A DNA stretch of 64,000 bases from Acephala macrosclerotiorum (GCA_014904845.1 MU119202.1:186001-250000), one strand, 5' to 3'. Positions 47,797 through 60,056 are shown, counted from the first letter of the stretch. A program made the numbers and translations. The notes: generated by a model not told the origin, from the letters alone.

Positions 47797-48564
47797 AGCT
47801 TGGGAAGTAGAAGTTTTGGCAATTTAAGACAGGGCAGAATATATCACCAAACAACGCCTCAAGAGAACGTTGACTATCCGAGCCCCCAACTATTTTCTGG
47901 ATCATACGTACAAGTTTTGGCAGCTTCCCAAAATCGTTCGTTCTTTCAGTGAGCGGATAGATAGAGGTTTCTTATAGTGCGTGGAAATTCATCTAAGTCA
48001 GCTTCTAGGGGACCTTGCCTGTAGGGCTGTCGTGTACTCAGACAAACTTCTGAATATGGCGAGTAGAAAGTTCCGACAAGGCTGGGAGATACAGAGGAGG
48101 GGTCCGAGGGGGAAAGCTGTGAGCACTCAAGTGCGGTCATAATATTAGTAGCCTCCAAACTCTCTGTACGCTGAAGATATCTTTTCCAGGTCCAATGGGG
48201 TTTGGTACGCTGTCTAGAATCATAAAATTTTATGTCTCACGAAGACAGAGACCAAGCAGGTCATCCCAGAGCGAAATAGAACGACTCGACGAACAAATTA
48301 TCAACACCAATCGCACATCTGGTCAGTTCAAACTGTCACCTACCTGAATCCAAAGCAGCGACATGGCATCTTCGCCGAAAAAGCCTCACAAATCATAAAA
48401 CGAGTGATCGATCCTCAGATCTTATCACTCAGCCTGAAGGAATCTCAATTTGACATTACATACACTCGAATTTACTATATTCATCCCCAACATTACCCCA
48501 ATTCCAATCCACCATTTTCACCTGAAGATATACACAACCCCAATATTCTCACTTTATCTCCACC
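47797..48564. other. Intergenic
   Basis: Nothing recognisable is seen between the F-box relic and the 3' end of the GPI-anchored protein gene. Confidence 0.5.
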
Positions 48565-49357
48565 TTACAGAGCCAAAGCCAACCCCAAAATACCGACCGC
48601 TCCCATAACACCCGCGGCAACAGCCCCAGTTGGGCTCGCCGCACCACCACTGCTCGAGCTGCTCGAAGCCTTGCTCGAACTAGACGCAGCTGCACTGGTC
48701 GTCAAGCTTGAAGCCTGGGTTGTCGCAGTGCTAGAGCTCGATTTGCTTGTGCTAGCGATGGTCGTGTTTGAGTATCCAGTGCTGGAAGCAGACTTGACAG
48801 TTGCAGAAGTGCCAGTTGCGGCACCAGTTCCAGTAACACCAGCAGCGATTGCTAGGGAGCTTATTTCAGGCTCGATGCTAGTATACGCTCCTGCCGCACT
48901 CAGAACCCAAGCTTGAGCGTCCGCTGGCAGGGATCCGAACCAGGCGGGAGCAGTTGCAGCTGCTTCGAGGGAGGATATGAGCCCCGGTAGGGAGGCTGGA
49001 TTGGTGATGGCTGCGAGGACAGAGGAGGGCAGACCGGTGGCGAGTCTATGTGAAATTTAACGTTAGTTTTTGGTACGGCCCTGATATGGTGTAATGATCG
49101 CATGTTGGTTGACGTTGCGTCACACCAGTTCGCGGCAAAATTGTTCGTGGTGATCACTATGGAGGGGACGTACTCGGCAGCAATGCTTGAAGGAGGGTTG
49201 ATGGCTGAAGCAAGCTCAGCTGAGAGAACTGAGATCTTGGAGTATGCAGAAGGACTGTTTGTCATCGTCAGCATGTGGTCTCGACCCCTGAGCTCAAAAC
49301 GTACTTCTGAGCAGCAACAACGGCAACGAGGCCAGCAGCGACGATTGAGCACTTCAT
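48565..49357 (-). CDS. Secreted GPI-anchored protein, Ser/Ala-rich
   Basis: Three exons (49305-49357, 49174-49254, 48565-49045, joined AA|T and GA|A) encode 204 aa. The N-terminus MKCSIVAAGLVAVVAAQ is a signal peptide. A small helical domain of about 110 residues follows (VLSAELASAINPPSSIAAE, then LPSSVLAAITNPASLPGL). A Ser/Thr/Ala-rich stalk ends in a hydrophobic tail (GVMGAVGILGLALAL), as expected for GPI anchoring. It belongs to a common but uncharacterised type of fungal wall/GPI protein. The Ala-rich helical pattern suggests a small structured ectodomain. Function is unknown. Confidence 0.85.
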
Positions 49358-51387
49358 CTTGAATGTATTGATGGATTGGGCGTGGAGGGATTGGAAGGGA
49401 AACTTCAGCGAGAAATAATCGAGAAAATGTCAAGAAAGCTGAAGAACAGAAAGATGAAGAACAGAAAAGCTGGGGAACGGCTCCAAATATAACCCCAATC
49501 AATCTCCACCCCATGCCTCGCCATACGGGCTAGGACCGTGGAAAAAGCCAAATGGTGTTACCCCAATCTTAGAGGGTTCACGGAAGATTCCACGATCCAA
49601 TCAGCGCTCGGCTATAAAAGAAAATCTGGAGCAACAGGCACAGATGTGGGTGTGGCTGCATAATGATTGAGCCTCATGGCGTTGCTAACCTGTGGCAGCT
49701 TCCGATGCAGGGAAAAGAAAATCTAAGGAATCAAATTGCACAAGGTGTAAAAGACAGGGGCTCGACCTGAGCCTACACAACAAGTTCTTTCGATCGACGA
49801 CTACTTTGTTCAGAAGGATGATTTTCCGTAGGTACAGAAAACGTAGCCTTTTATTGCAGATGCAGCATTCGTATTGAAGCACCAATGTTTCGTTGTGCTG
49901 GCACGCTTGTCCTCGAATGAGGCGGGGGCTGAGACATTCTCATCCGAATCGGGCGATGGAGGCGTGGGGCTGGAATATTGCAAAGAAAGCGCCAAAAGCA
50001 CGTGTTCAACCTTGCAGTCGAGACCCAACCTTCAACGACCCCCAGGGAATGGGCGAGGTGAATAGCGTCTTCCAGGTCTGAACTATGACTTGAAATGGTC
50101 TTCCAGATTTGCGTCTTCCTGAAAGCATTTTTCTACGGTCGCTCTTTGGTATCTGCGAGAAGTTATTGCAAAAATAACGAAAATGCTAGGACCTAGTAGA
50201 CACTTGCATCAACATAGATCGAGGATCAGATAGTGAAGCTCATCAGAGTCGAGAGAGAAGAGGTCTTCGAAGCAGGACCCGGTATTCAACATCGTAGGTC
50301 TAGATGTAGCTTTAGAAATCTGACCAAGCTTGTCGAAACAGATATTAGAATCCTGTATATTTGAGAATGGAAGTCACGACCACGTTAGGAAGAAAAGTCT
50401 TCCACGGCCAGCGACTCGTCTCGATGCTCTTTCCAAGCCATGGACGTCATGGCCGTAGGTTCCCTCCCAGGCTTCTTCCCAACTCATATTGACCCGCACC
50501 AATTGTTAGAAAGATTCTCTCCATTACAGCACCTCCTCTCATCCTCTTCGCCACTCTTCACTTGGAGTGAGTTGATTTTAAGATCAAGAGTTTGAGAGGT
50601 CTCAAAAACGCTCTCAGTTTGATTGAAATGAGGACAAAAGGATGCGAGATCGTGGAATTATAGCTAAACATATGGCCAGAACAACCGTGACCAAAGAACA
50701 AAGTCGTACTGTACATGGATAGGATATAGCTAGCACGACTGAAATGTGCCCAAAATCAACTTCGGCCCTGAGCAGTTAGACAACGACGCTTCCACCAGTG
50801 AAAAGGTTGGACAACGATGACTTTGACAACAACAACAACAAACAGGTAGATGACGAATTTCCAATCCGAACACTCACTCGAATGTGTGATTTCCTTACGT
50901 CTAAGTTGGAAGATAACGAAACCGAACAACGACAATACCCTTTACAGCCAACTTCTGCCAATGTAGTAGGTCAATGAAAATCTCCTTTGCTCTCCAATCC
51001 CCCAGGTCATAGACGAACGACACCTTGAAAAGACAAACGACTTGAATGTGATAATCGAATTCACCGACAGTAGTCCGGGGACATGTTCGAGTGGCCCAAG
51101 GAGTCCATTTGATTCGATGCTCCTGTAATCTTACCTCGGCAGATCAAAGAGACGAGGGAATGTCATCGCCAAGGCAAGCGGCCTCATGCTGATTGTCACT
51201 AGCCAAGGATGAGAAGGATAGCCACTTGGCATTCCAATATCAGCATTTGACACTCGTACACCAACCATAAGGCTCCTTCGAAGCTGCGCAGTGTAATCAT
51301 CACTTCTAATATTCGTCTTCTAGTGGTATTTACCTATTTACAATATCTTACATCTTCCTTACGCTGCTAAGTAATGGCCTAGCGAGC
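49358..51387. other. Gene-free stretch
   Basis: In these 2.0 kb I find no frame longer than about 75 codons with family character. There is a short CAA-type run near 50830. The region precedes the GPI-protein gene and follows the aldo/keto reductase 3' end. Confidence 0.5.
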
Positions 51388-52897
51388 TCAGTTCTTCTTC
51401 CCATCAAGATCAGTATAGAATTGATATCCAAAACTTCCGCTGGGATCGTTAAATCGAAGCTTCTTGTCGATACTCTCAATTTTCTTCATATCCTCAGAAT
51501 CAAGCTTGAAATCTCCGTCCAGGTTAGACTTTATCCTCGAGGGGGTTTTTGACTTCGGAAGGACGGAATGGCCTCGAGTGACGCCCCATGCGAGTGCGAC
51601 CTGAGCTCCTGTCTTGTTGTGCTTCTTGCCTATTTCAACGAGGACAGGTTCGTCCTTTCCAATTATTACCATTTGCCCGAAGAGTCAAACTTTCTCGGGT
51701 AAAGGGGGGATGGAGTAGAGAGGGTAAACATACCATCAACTTCCCCATATTCTTCCCAGAATCATAAATTTCATTCTGATTCCCAAACGGTGAGTAATGC
51801 TGCACATGAATCCCATTACTCTCGTGCCAATCACAAAATTCTCTCTGCTGTAACCAAGGATGGCACTCAATCTGATGCGCTGCAGGCTTGATCTCGGCTT
51901 CTGTTACCAAATGCTCCATCTCCTTCCTTGAGAAATTGGATACGCCAATCGCCTTCGCCTTTCCAGTCTTGACCAACTTCTCCATCGCTTTCCATGTTTC
52001 GATGTAGGAGGTATCTCCGACTTCCGTCTTGCCGTCTTTGTCTCTGGGAAACTTGTTGTCGCCGGCTTTGAAGGCAGAGGGCTAGTGCATGAGGTAGAGG
52101 TCGATGTAGTCGAGGCCCATTGCCTTAAGGGAGGCATCGAGGGCGGGCTCGACTCGTTCAGGAGAGTGATCGTTGTTCCAGAGTTTGGTAGTGATGAAGA
52201 GTTCGGAGCGGGGGATGTCGGACTTCTTGATTGCTGCTTCAACCCTACCAACTTATTAGCATTGCAAAAATCAAGATTTGGGAGGTAACTCCGGAGCTGG
52301 GAGCTGTCTTAGGAGCTGAGAAATAGAGCAAACAGGCACGATCCGTTTACGTGCAGGCTCCTGAGACAGCTCCCAGCTCCGGAGCTCCCATACAAGAAAA
52401 TAGCAAATTAGTATGGAAATAAGAAGTACGCGGGCTCGGTTCCATAAACAGCTGCTGTATCAATCTGCGAGATGTGAGGTTGGGATCATCAATTGAGTAT
52501 GCTATTCTTACATGTCTGAAGCCTGCCTTCAATGCTTCGGTGACGGCTTTTTCTTGGTCATCTTTGTCTTGCCCTGTTCATCAAGATCTCGGAGTCAGCT
52601 AACTTCTTTTGTGTATTTCCAAGAGCAAAATTCTTGTCTTAGGAGTACGTCTGAAGCACAGCTGGAGTGCAGATGGAGCAATGCACTCCAGAGACATGCC
52701 GAAAGAGGGAATAAACCTCCGAGAAATTGATGCTTACAGGTGCCGAAACCAAGCGCTGGAATGCTCGCCCCAGTGTTGAGCTTCAATGGTGTTGTGGAAG
52801 CCATTCTTCTGTGAATTGAGGTGTTGTTGATATGTGAAGATACTTGTGAAAGTCTAGATAGAGCTGTTGTCGAAGCTCGAATTGTGCGAGAAAACAT
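51388..52897 (-). CDS. Aldo/keto reductase with an in-frame TAG codon
   Basis: Five exons (52738-52897, 52512-52573, 52430-52464, 51734-52244, 51388-51654) read as 344 codons and keep frame throughout, except for one TAG at 52082-52084. The protein is an NADPH-dependent [19 protein letters not shown], then Asp and Tyr of the tetrad in [13 protein letters not shown], Lys in FITTKLWN and His in [18 protein letters not shown] and [10 protein letters not shown] bind cofactor. Family members read HWP after the catalytic His, but here the codons are CAC TAG CCC, so Trp is replaced by stop. All other exons are intact. An in-frame ATG at 52804 gives the usual 313-residue length. The upstream ATG adds a basic presequence-like 31 residues. 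The gene is either recently dead or rescued at the RNA level. Confidence 0.85.
52289..52384. repeat. Foldback inverted repeat inside an intron
   Basis: Two 28-nt arms (52289-52316 and 52357-52384) are reverse complements with one mismatch. They start CTCCGGAGCTGGGAGCTGTC and are separated by a 40-nt loop. The structure lies wholly within the third intron (52245-52429) of the aldo/keto reductase gene and would form a strong hairpin in the pre-mRNA. It may be a small foldback/MITE insertion. No clear target duplication is visible. Confidence 0.85.
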
Positions 52898-53976
52898 GAT
52901 TAAAGAGAGAAAGCTTCCAGTTTATCAATTGACCCACCTTTGCCTCACCGAAGGTCTTCGAAGTTTTACCTTGCTGCTACGTCAAGTGTAGAATTTATCG
53001 TATGACGTTTATGGAGGGGAGATCTGAGGCGGCAAATGCTTGCTAAGATGGCGTTCCCGCTCGGAGATAGCCTCCGCTCTATTCCCGCTCCTAGCCTCTG
53101 CCCGGCCCCGCTATAATTAGTAAAAGTCTCTGAAAATATTGGATATCCTCTTCCTTTGGTACACAGATGGTGTCACCATCAATGCGTAGCAGAAGCATCA
53201 ATGAGGCTCCAGCTTTTTGTCCGAAGCGTGAAGCCACATTCCACGTGATCGTATTTCTCGGATTCCTTGGACATTCCAGCCAATGCTTGGCTGCTTTTTT
53301 AGGCATGTCACTGGCGCCTCATCTACGGGACATCTGAATTATCCCTGTGCAAATCGGCTGTGGTAACACCGTCATCGATGTCCAGGATGTCAAACAAAGT
53401 TTTCCTGAGCTCGTATGATAAGATCATCGAATAGAAAACATTTGCATGGCGAAGCTCAGGTAAGGAACTGTCAGTCGGAAAGTAGTACTAAGACGTAGAA
53501 ATGCGGCCGACAGTCTTGGAGCCATGTGGAGTTTAGAGTGATTATCAACGCGGTCTCCTGTTCCGTAGAAAGCTTTCCCCACAATGACCGAATAGTTCAA
53601 GGAAAGTGCCAGGTACAAGTTTGCAAGCTCCGAACAACTTCAACCTGAGACTTATCGACTCTAGATTCGTGATTATCGGATTGTCCGAGGTGGCGCGCAT
53701 GCCATTTCAAAGTCAAATGTCACTGTCGCGTGGGACTTTACCGCTCTGAGCCACCCAAGACTTGGCAACCACTGGGGTCCAATTAACGAGGCTTTGAATG
53801 TCCTCAATTACGCAGCACCATCCCCGAGCCACCGCGATCAACAAAGACGAGAAATACACAGCCATCGAATGTCTCTTGTCTTCGCGCCATTCCTTGACTT
53901 GTTCACTGCTAATATCTAGGAGTTCCTCCCCTAAATTTTGGCTTTCCGCAGCTTCTGCACAAAGTCAACAACCACC
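52898..53976. promoter_or_regulatory. Divergent intergenic region, aldo/keto reductase and PAP2 genes
   Basis: The two genes read away from each other across 1.08 kb. I see no gene between them. A minus-strand frame at 53091-53306 (71 codons) is not attributable to any family. Confidence 0.45.
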
Positions 53977-55203
53977 ATGGTGAACCTTCTACATTCCAAA
54001 TCCCGCCTTGGCGGCAGAGTCACGATCGCTTTGATTGCTTCATATGTCTTTGACTGGGTTGTTATTATCGTCGCTGCTGTCGTGGGGGCATTATTCGGGA
54101 TCATCACGCCAAACAAACGTCCATTCTCCCTCACAAACGCCGAAATCAGTTTCCCATACGTGGAGAACGAGAAGATCCCTACATGGTTGCTCATTGTATT
54201 GGGCCTTGCCGTCCCTGCTGTTATCATTGTGTTCGTCTCTCTAGTTCTCGTACCAGGTCCAACAGTCTCCAAATCGACCCCAAAAGCTTTAATCTGGCGA
54301 CGACGGTTCTGGGAATGGCATACAGGATGGCTTGGACTTGCTCTCTCTTGCGCCGCTGCTTTCCTCATCACCAGTGGAATGAAGAATCTATTCGGTAAAC
54401 CACGACCAGATATCCTGTCCAGATGCGAACCAGATATCATCAACATCGCCAACTACACGATCGGTGGTTTTCCCAATGCTTTGGAGGGCTTCAACGTTGT
54501 TTCTGCAGCTATCTGCAAGAATACCGACAAATCGAAACTCGATGATGGATTCAGAAGCTTTCCTAGCGGCCATTCATCATTCTCTGCTGCCGGATTGGTC
54601 TATCTCAGTCTCTTTCTTGCCTCGAAACTCGCCATCACGATGCCATTTTTAGCACCCGCCTTCTTCTCCCACGACGAGTCTCGATTCGCAGCTTTCCCTT
54701 CCCGCAACACACCAATCGAACTCCGAGATCTCTCCCCTTCCTCGGGAAAGCTTCCAAAATCCGGCAACGAACAACTGCACGAGCCGTCAGGACATAACGA
54801 CGCTTTCATCGCAGCACGAAACCAAGCGGCCGCTCCCCCTGTCTACCTCCTCGTCATCGCCGCCATCCCATTCTTCCTCGCCATCTACATCTCCTCGACA
54901 CGCTATTCCGACTTCAGACACCACGGCTTCGACATCTTATTCGGATTCTTCATCGGTACCGTCACAGCTATTTTTGCATTCCGGTTCTACCACCTTCCTA
55001 TCTCCCAAGGAGCAGGCTGGTCATGGGGACCCAGAAGCAAAGACCGCAGCTTCTGGGCCGGTATTGGTGTTGGGAACTATGTTGGATCAAATGCGAATAG
55101 AGTTACGGAAAGACCAATGTCCGAAGATGTTGAGGCTGGTGTATCGACAAGAATGACTAATCAAGTGGGTGCTACCGTAGAGAGACCAGCTGCTGCTGTT
55201 TAA
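53977..55203 (+). CDS. PAP2-family lipid phosphatase (LPP/DPP1-like)
   Basis: A single exon encodes 408 aa from ATG 53977 (ACCATGG context). The three phosphatase signatures are in order: KNLFGKPRPD (K-x6-RP), FPSGHSS (PSGH) and TRYSDFRHHGFD (SR-x5-H type, here TRYSDFRHH). About six transmembrane helices surround them. The family removes phosphate from phosphatidic acid or diacylglycerol pyrophosphate in the ER, vacuole or plasma membrane. A 70-residue loop between the PSGH motif and motif 3 is polar and variable. The C-terminal 45 residues are cytosolic. Substrate preference is not readable from sequence. Confidence 0.93.
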   Translation: MVNLLHSKSRLGGRVTIALIASYVFDWVVIIVAAVVGALFGIITPNKRPFSLTNAEISFPYVENEKIPTWLLIVLGLAVPAVIIVFVSLVLVPGPTVSKSTPKALIWRRRFWEWHTGWLGLALSCAAAFLITSGMKNLFGKPRPDILSRCEPDIINIANYTIGGFPNALEGFNVVSAAICKNTDKSKLDDGFRSFPSGHSSFSAAGLVYLSLFLASKLAITMPFLAPAFFSHDESRFAAFPSRNTPIELRDLSPSSGKLPKSGNEQLHEPSGHNDAFIAARNQAAAPPVYLLVIAAIPFFLAIYISSTRYSDFRHHGFDILFGFFIGTVTAIFAFRFYHLPISQGAGWSWGPRSKDRSFWAGIGVGNYVGSNANRVTERPMSEDVEAGVSTRMTNQVGATVERPAAAV

Positions 55204-55672
55204 TTGGGTAATCGAGTGTGAGGAAGGGTATTAATGCGGATGTAGGACCTAGGCGAGCTTCTTCCTTATGATTTGTGGATGTCTGCTGAGAATACAGAAC
55301 AAGGAGAAATGAGTACACGAACCTTGGAATGAGCGTTGGCGTTGGTGGTTGATACCAGTTGCTTGGATTTCTGCATTTTTGCAGATTTTTTACTGTACAA
55401 TCCATGGCAATGAGCCATGAAGTAATAATGAATCTGGCAAACTCGATGTTGGTTCTTTCAAGAACCGTCTTAGTGAAGTCGCTTTCGCAGGCTGACGTCT
55501 GAGTTACGTCACTGGAGATTGTGGCTACCATCAGAGATTGAGAGGGCGGCCGACATTCTGCTGTTAGTGACGATTGAAAGCGAGTCGTTCATTTTGCTTT
55601 TATCATTACCTATTATAGAAACACTCTCTTCCCAACCTCCTTCTCGTCCACACATCAATCTTCCCCTCTCCG
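55204..55672. other. Convergent intergenic region
   Basis: The PAP2 and GH125 genes end toward each other here. No gene is seen. Confidence 0.55.
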
Positions 55673-57482
55673 TCATTGATAACTCGCCGCCAAAACCCCC
55701 GTGAAACCCCTAGCCTTCAAATCCAGCAAACACTGTCCAAACAATCCATTCGCCCAACTAAACCACTGTCTCGTCCAAATAGCGGCATCAAAGCTATTAA
55801 TACTCTCATGAATCAATCCCAATCCATCAGTAGAAGAGACGATTTCTTTAAGCTGGCCTTCGATTTCCGATGTGTCAGATGAAGTGAAGATTCGAATTAT
55901 GGATGCCATGGGCCAGGCTTCGCCGAAGGAGACGTGGGGTCCTCCTACTCTGTTTTTGATCGTCAGTCTAACTTCAGACGGGGGTACCATTGGAGAGGAG
56001 AAAAGAGTAAGAGAGAGAACGTACGCGCTGATAACAGGACCTCGCATGAAGTAGCCGTTATCTTTGCTGAGGACGAATTTTCTTGTGTTTTGGTAGATGG
56101 GATCTGTGATGTTTAGGTAGCCGAAGAAAGGAGCGGAGAGTAAGCTGGGGATGTTGGCGTCGTCCATGCGGTTTGCTGTTTCGCTGTTAGTTTGGTACTT
56201 CTGAATCGAATCTCAAAAGCTGAACATGAAGACAATCATAGAGTATTGGCCGAGGACAACGAAGAAGTACTAATGGGTCGAGGAGGAAAAACAGGGAAGT
56301 AATCTTACCAGAACCGAACCCATCAACCTCAAAAGCATAGACCTGTCCATAAGTAGGATCATTCACGATTCCGTATTGAGTGATGGCGTCTCTAATTCTA
56401 CCAGCGAAGTTGTGCATGTGGTTTGCCAGGTCGCGTTGCGAGCCGATATTCGCCATGATAGTGGAAGTTGAGTCGAGGTAGCGCGAGAACATCATGTTGG
56501 CAGGGATGAAGAGTTGATAAATAGTCCTATATCCCATCGTCAGAATCTCTTCAAGCTTCATATAAGACTCAAAGGCTCACGCATCATCACTAGGTCTAAA
56601 TGCAGACCTCACCAGTCCCGTCTCACTCTGCACAGGATTCCCGCGTCCACTATTATCCAGCGTCTCCGTCCCACTCGTCGTCTGTCTCTGCCACGTATAA
56701 GGAAGAGTATTTACACTCCCATTATTCGCGTATGTCCCAATCAACAAACTCTCCGTCGTACTGATAATAGTATTAATAGCATTCACCCACTGAAACTTCC
56801 TAAAGAAATCAATATCCCCTGTAGCCTCATAATAATTCGTCGAAATCTCCAAGAATGCCGCCAGAGAATCAAGTTCGTATTTGCATTCGAAAACGGTGGA
56901 GTTTGGTTCTGGAGGAGTGAAATTATCGGGTGTTGCTTGGTTTTGTTCTGCTGGTAGGCCGGATTCGGTTGGTGGTTGGAAGGAGTTGCAGAAAGGTGCT
57001 TCGTTGATGTACCGGGCTTGGAGGTTAATAACACCGCGGTACAGACTGGCAATTGAGTCGTAGCTTGAGTTGGCAGTTAAGAGTGAGAGGTAGGATTGCA
57101 TTTGGTTCGCTGAGTCGCGGAGCCACATGGCGTTGATGTCTCCCGTGATTAGGAAGGTTAATTCTTCGGCGGAGTTGTTCGCTGCAAAGCCTTTCCATTT
57201 GACGGCTGTGTCGAGTGTGTTTGGGAAGGAGTTGTAGAATAGTCGGTACAAGTCTGGATCCTTGATCACGGATTGCATGTCCGTCAACGTCTGCTCGACC
57301 GCGCTTGAGTTGAATGTTCGACATGCTGGCTCGGGCCGCATATATGAGAGCTGGTATTTGCCCGACGAGTACGGCTCATGCTTCTGTTGAGAGAAGGTAG
57401 AGTAATCAGGACACTGTCCATTCGCCCCAATTGCCAGAGTACTCGCTGCAGCAAAGCCGAGCAGCAATTTCTGCAAACCCAT
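55673..57482 (-). CDS. Secreted GH125 exo-alpha-1,6-mannosidase
   Basis: Four exons (56581-57482, 56309-56526, 56025-56175, 55673-55949) encode 515 aa from MGLQKLL. An in-frame ATG 15 nt upstream is possible. A signal peptide ([17 protein letters not shown]) leads to a mature enzyme with GH125 landmarks. These are [59 protein letters not shown] and [36 protein letters not shown] follows near the C-terminus. The family hydrolyses alpha-1,6-mannosidic bonds without metal, probably on fungal mannans or N-glycans outside the cell or in the Golgi. Several N-glycosylation sites are present. All joins keep frame. The length is normal. Confidence 0.94.
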
Positions 57483-60056
57483 CTTTTCAACAAACAAATT
57501 TGCTATCGAGTCTGAACAAGCCTCCTGCAGGTACCGTCAAATCAAGCTCACTCTCCAACGCCATGATGGCGTCCAGGGAGGGCGACGTCTTTTTAAACAG
57601 GATGGTCAGGAACCGGGGAGCTACCCCTCCTTGCTAATCATGCTGATATCTTTGATCCCTGCCAGCTAGGACGAGATGTCAGATTTCCCCACCTCCATGC
57701 ATGGTACAGCAGGCACGCGTGAGGTCATTCGTGAACATTTTTGCACGAGGAGAGAGAAAATGGTTCGGAGAAAATGGACGCCATTCTCCTCGTGGTCTAA
57801 CGGCGATGATCTGCACCCCGCAATGGTGGAACGTTACAGTGCTATTCGCTAGCGGTCATATTGGCGTGCAGCGAAAAAAGAGGAGAGTAGAAAGGACCGA
57901 TTCTGCCTGGAAAAGATCATGAGCTGGGAAAATTAGATGCTGTGCCTAAGGTGTTCGTCCGGGAGAGGAGATTTTAATTTGAGGCGAAAGCTGACCATTT
58001 CTCAATTAGGCGAGTCGGAGTAAATGCCCCTCATTCGCTGGGAAATATCCCGAGGACAGGGGAGCCGAGGATCCCACGTGATGGTTGGATAGTGGGATGT
58101 CCCTCGTACCTCGCGCCATGCCCTGCCTTTGACGACTTGAACTTTGAAATAATATAAAACTTTTAATATATGGATTTTTTAATCGCACCGGCTCCGCCGG
58201 TGCGAGTAGGGGCGTTCCCCCCCTACAACCCCCCCCACGTGGAGCTAGAGCCTGACGAGGGGCTTTACGGGGAGCGCTAAATGCCAAAAGCGACACATCT
58301 TGGCGTTTCTTGGCAAAACCTTGGCGCAAAAACGTGCCGCAAATATCACGTTTTATTACATAACCTCAAGGTAAACCATTTTTTCTTTAGCGGGATACCT
58401 TTAACTATCGTCAAAGGCATTTGAGGAGGGTAGGCTTGCTTGTATTCTTTAAGCAGTAGTGAGAAGTGAGAGTCTCTAGAAAAGAGACAAGAGTCTTGAA
58501 AAGTAGTCGCCGGTTAATGGTGGATGTCTGGTTCTCTGTCTGCGAGCTGAATAGTCCAATGTTCAATCGTCCAAGCATTCAGATGTCAATGCAGCCTCTT
58601 CTCAATGCCCGACTATGTGAAAAAATTTGATGAACTTGTTGGTCCAGCTCGCAAGCCGAACTCGGCTAGGACTTTGATACATACCGAAGCAGTCTGTCCT
58701 AACTTAATCCGAATTTCGTCACACAGGAAGTCCGTTGCAAATCGCCCTGCCTCAATCGCTAGAATTCACTTGTAATCTCGACCAGAAGTACTATTGAGCT
58801 TTTAAGTCTGGTTCGGAATGTCTTGATGCGTGTACCTCCATCAAGTCTGCATTTAAGCAAACACCTGTCTCTGCTTTTGCGTTTTTCCGCAATCAAAGGC
58901 GACATGTTAGATTGACTTTGAGATCGTGTTTGATCTCGGAGGCAATTCGAGAATGTTCAGGTCGATGAATATGCTTCGCAGTTTGCTGATTCGCTCTACC
59001 AAAATCTTTTCTCTTGAATGCATCGCATCTAAAGTCGGCGACATAAGGAGATCTGGGCCCGCGGTCCGACTTCTGAGACGACTCAGTAGACTTTATAAGC
59101 TCTCCCATTCAGCTCAAAAGATATCGCGCCAGATGTAAGATAAGAGTGATTTGTACCGCTGATGTCTTTGGGATAGCGAACGAGTCGACTTTAATGTTGG
59201 GGAGGCCGACATGGTCTTTGCATTCCGTGACGGATGAACGATCCAAACAAGCTTGCATATTGCCGAACATGTTTTCATATGTATCGATAAGGCGTAGGCG
59301 ACAAGACAGTATTAAGAGAGAAGAGCCTCAATCGAAGCATGTGAGCGACCGACAGCCCGAGGCGAGTTTGATAGCGTTGAAGGGGTAGATGTATTGGGAT
59401 TGGAGCTCGACGAAGCAGCCTCGACATAGCGAGGATAAAACTTATTGAGAACATCGATAAATCTTTGTGACAGTTGAAATTTTTTATCAACAAGGTCCTT
59501 GTCCTTCTAGCTCAATGGCTGTGACTGAGATGTGGGTGGTTTAGGGACCTTGGCGGCATGGGCTCCATACATCAACATCAATCCGCAGTCAATTGCTATG
59601 TGGAACACAAATAAATTCTCGAAATCATTACCCCATAGCGTGACTGGGCAGATGAATAACCAAGAGCAGAAACCACCTCAAGTCGCACTTTCCCCACCAA
59701 TCAAAGTCAATGACCTCGCTGATATTTCATTGCCCGAAGATGGGATAGGAGTGGGATAAGTGTGTGTGGATGAAAGGACAGGTGTGTATATCAGAAGCTT
59801 TGGTCAAAAATTGTCGTTGGCAGGGAGTTTATCAAGCCCCCTATGTGGAAATATAATGCGGCCACTTGAAGCTTTCCGCGAGCTTTCTCCCTTCTGACAT
59901 CAGCCATGCATCTCAACACCAGGAACCAGCGATAGCGGAAGTCGACAACACCGCCCGGAATCAGCTACCCGCGATACCGGTCCTATATAATATCGCCATA
60001 ATGGACGACAACAAGTTTGAAGCTCAACCACTCGAACATTCCGAGCTGCCAGCACC
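57483..60056. other. Divergent intergenic region with a repeat-like patch
   Basis: These 2.6 kb separate the GH125 and amidase genes, which point away from each other. I find no gene. A compositionally odd patch at about 58140-58380 is listed separately. Confidence 0.55.
58140..58380. repeat. Repeat-like GC-rich patch with palindrome
   Basis: AT-rich sequence switches abruptly to a perfect 9-bp-stem hairpin (58184-58204, loop TCC) built on CGCACCGGC/GCCGGTGCG. C-rich runs (CCCCCCC twice within 60 bp) and GC-rich sequence follow, then AT-rich sequence again. The composition is unlike the flanks and suggests an inserted repetitive element or its remnant. I cannot define ends or target duplications. 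Confidence 0.45.
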
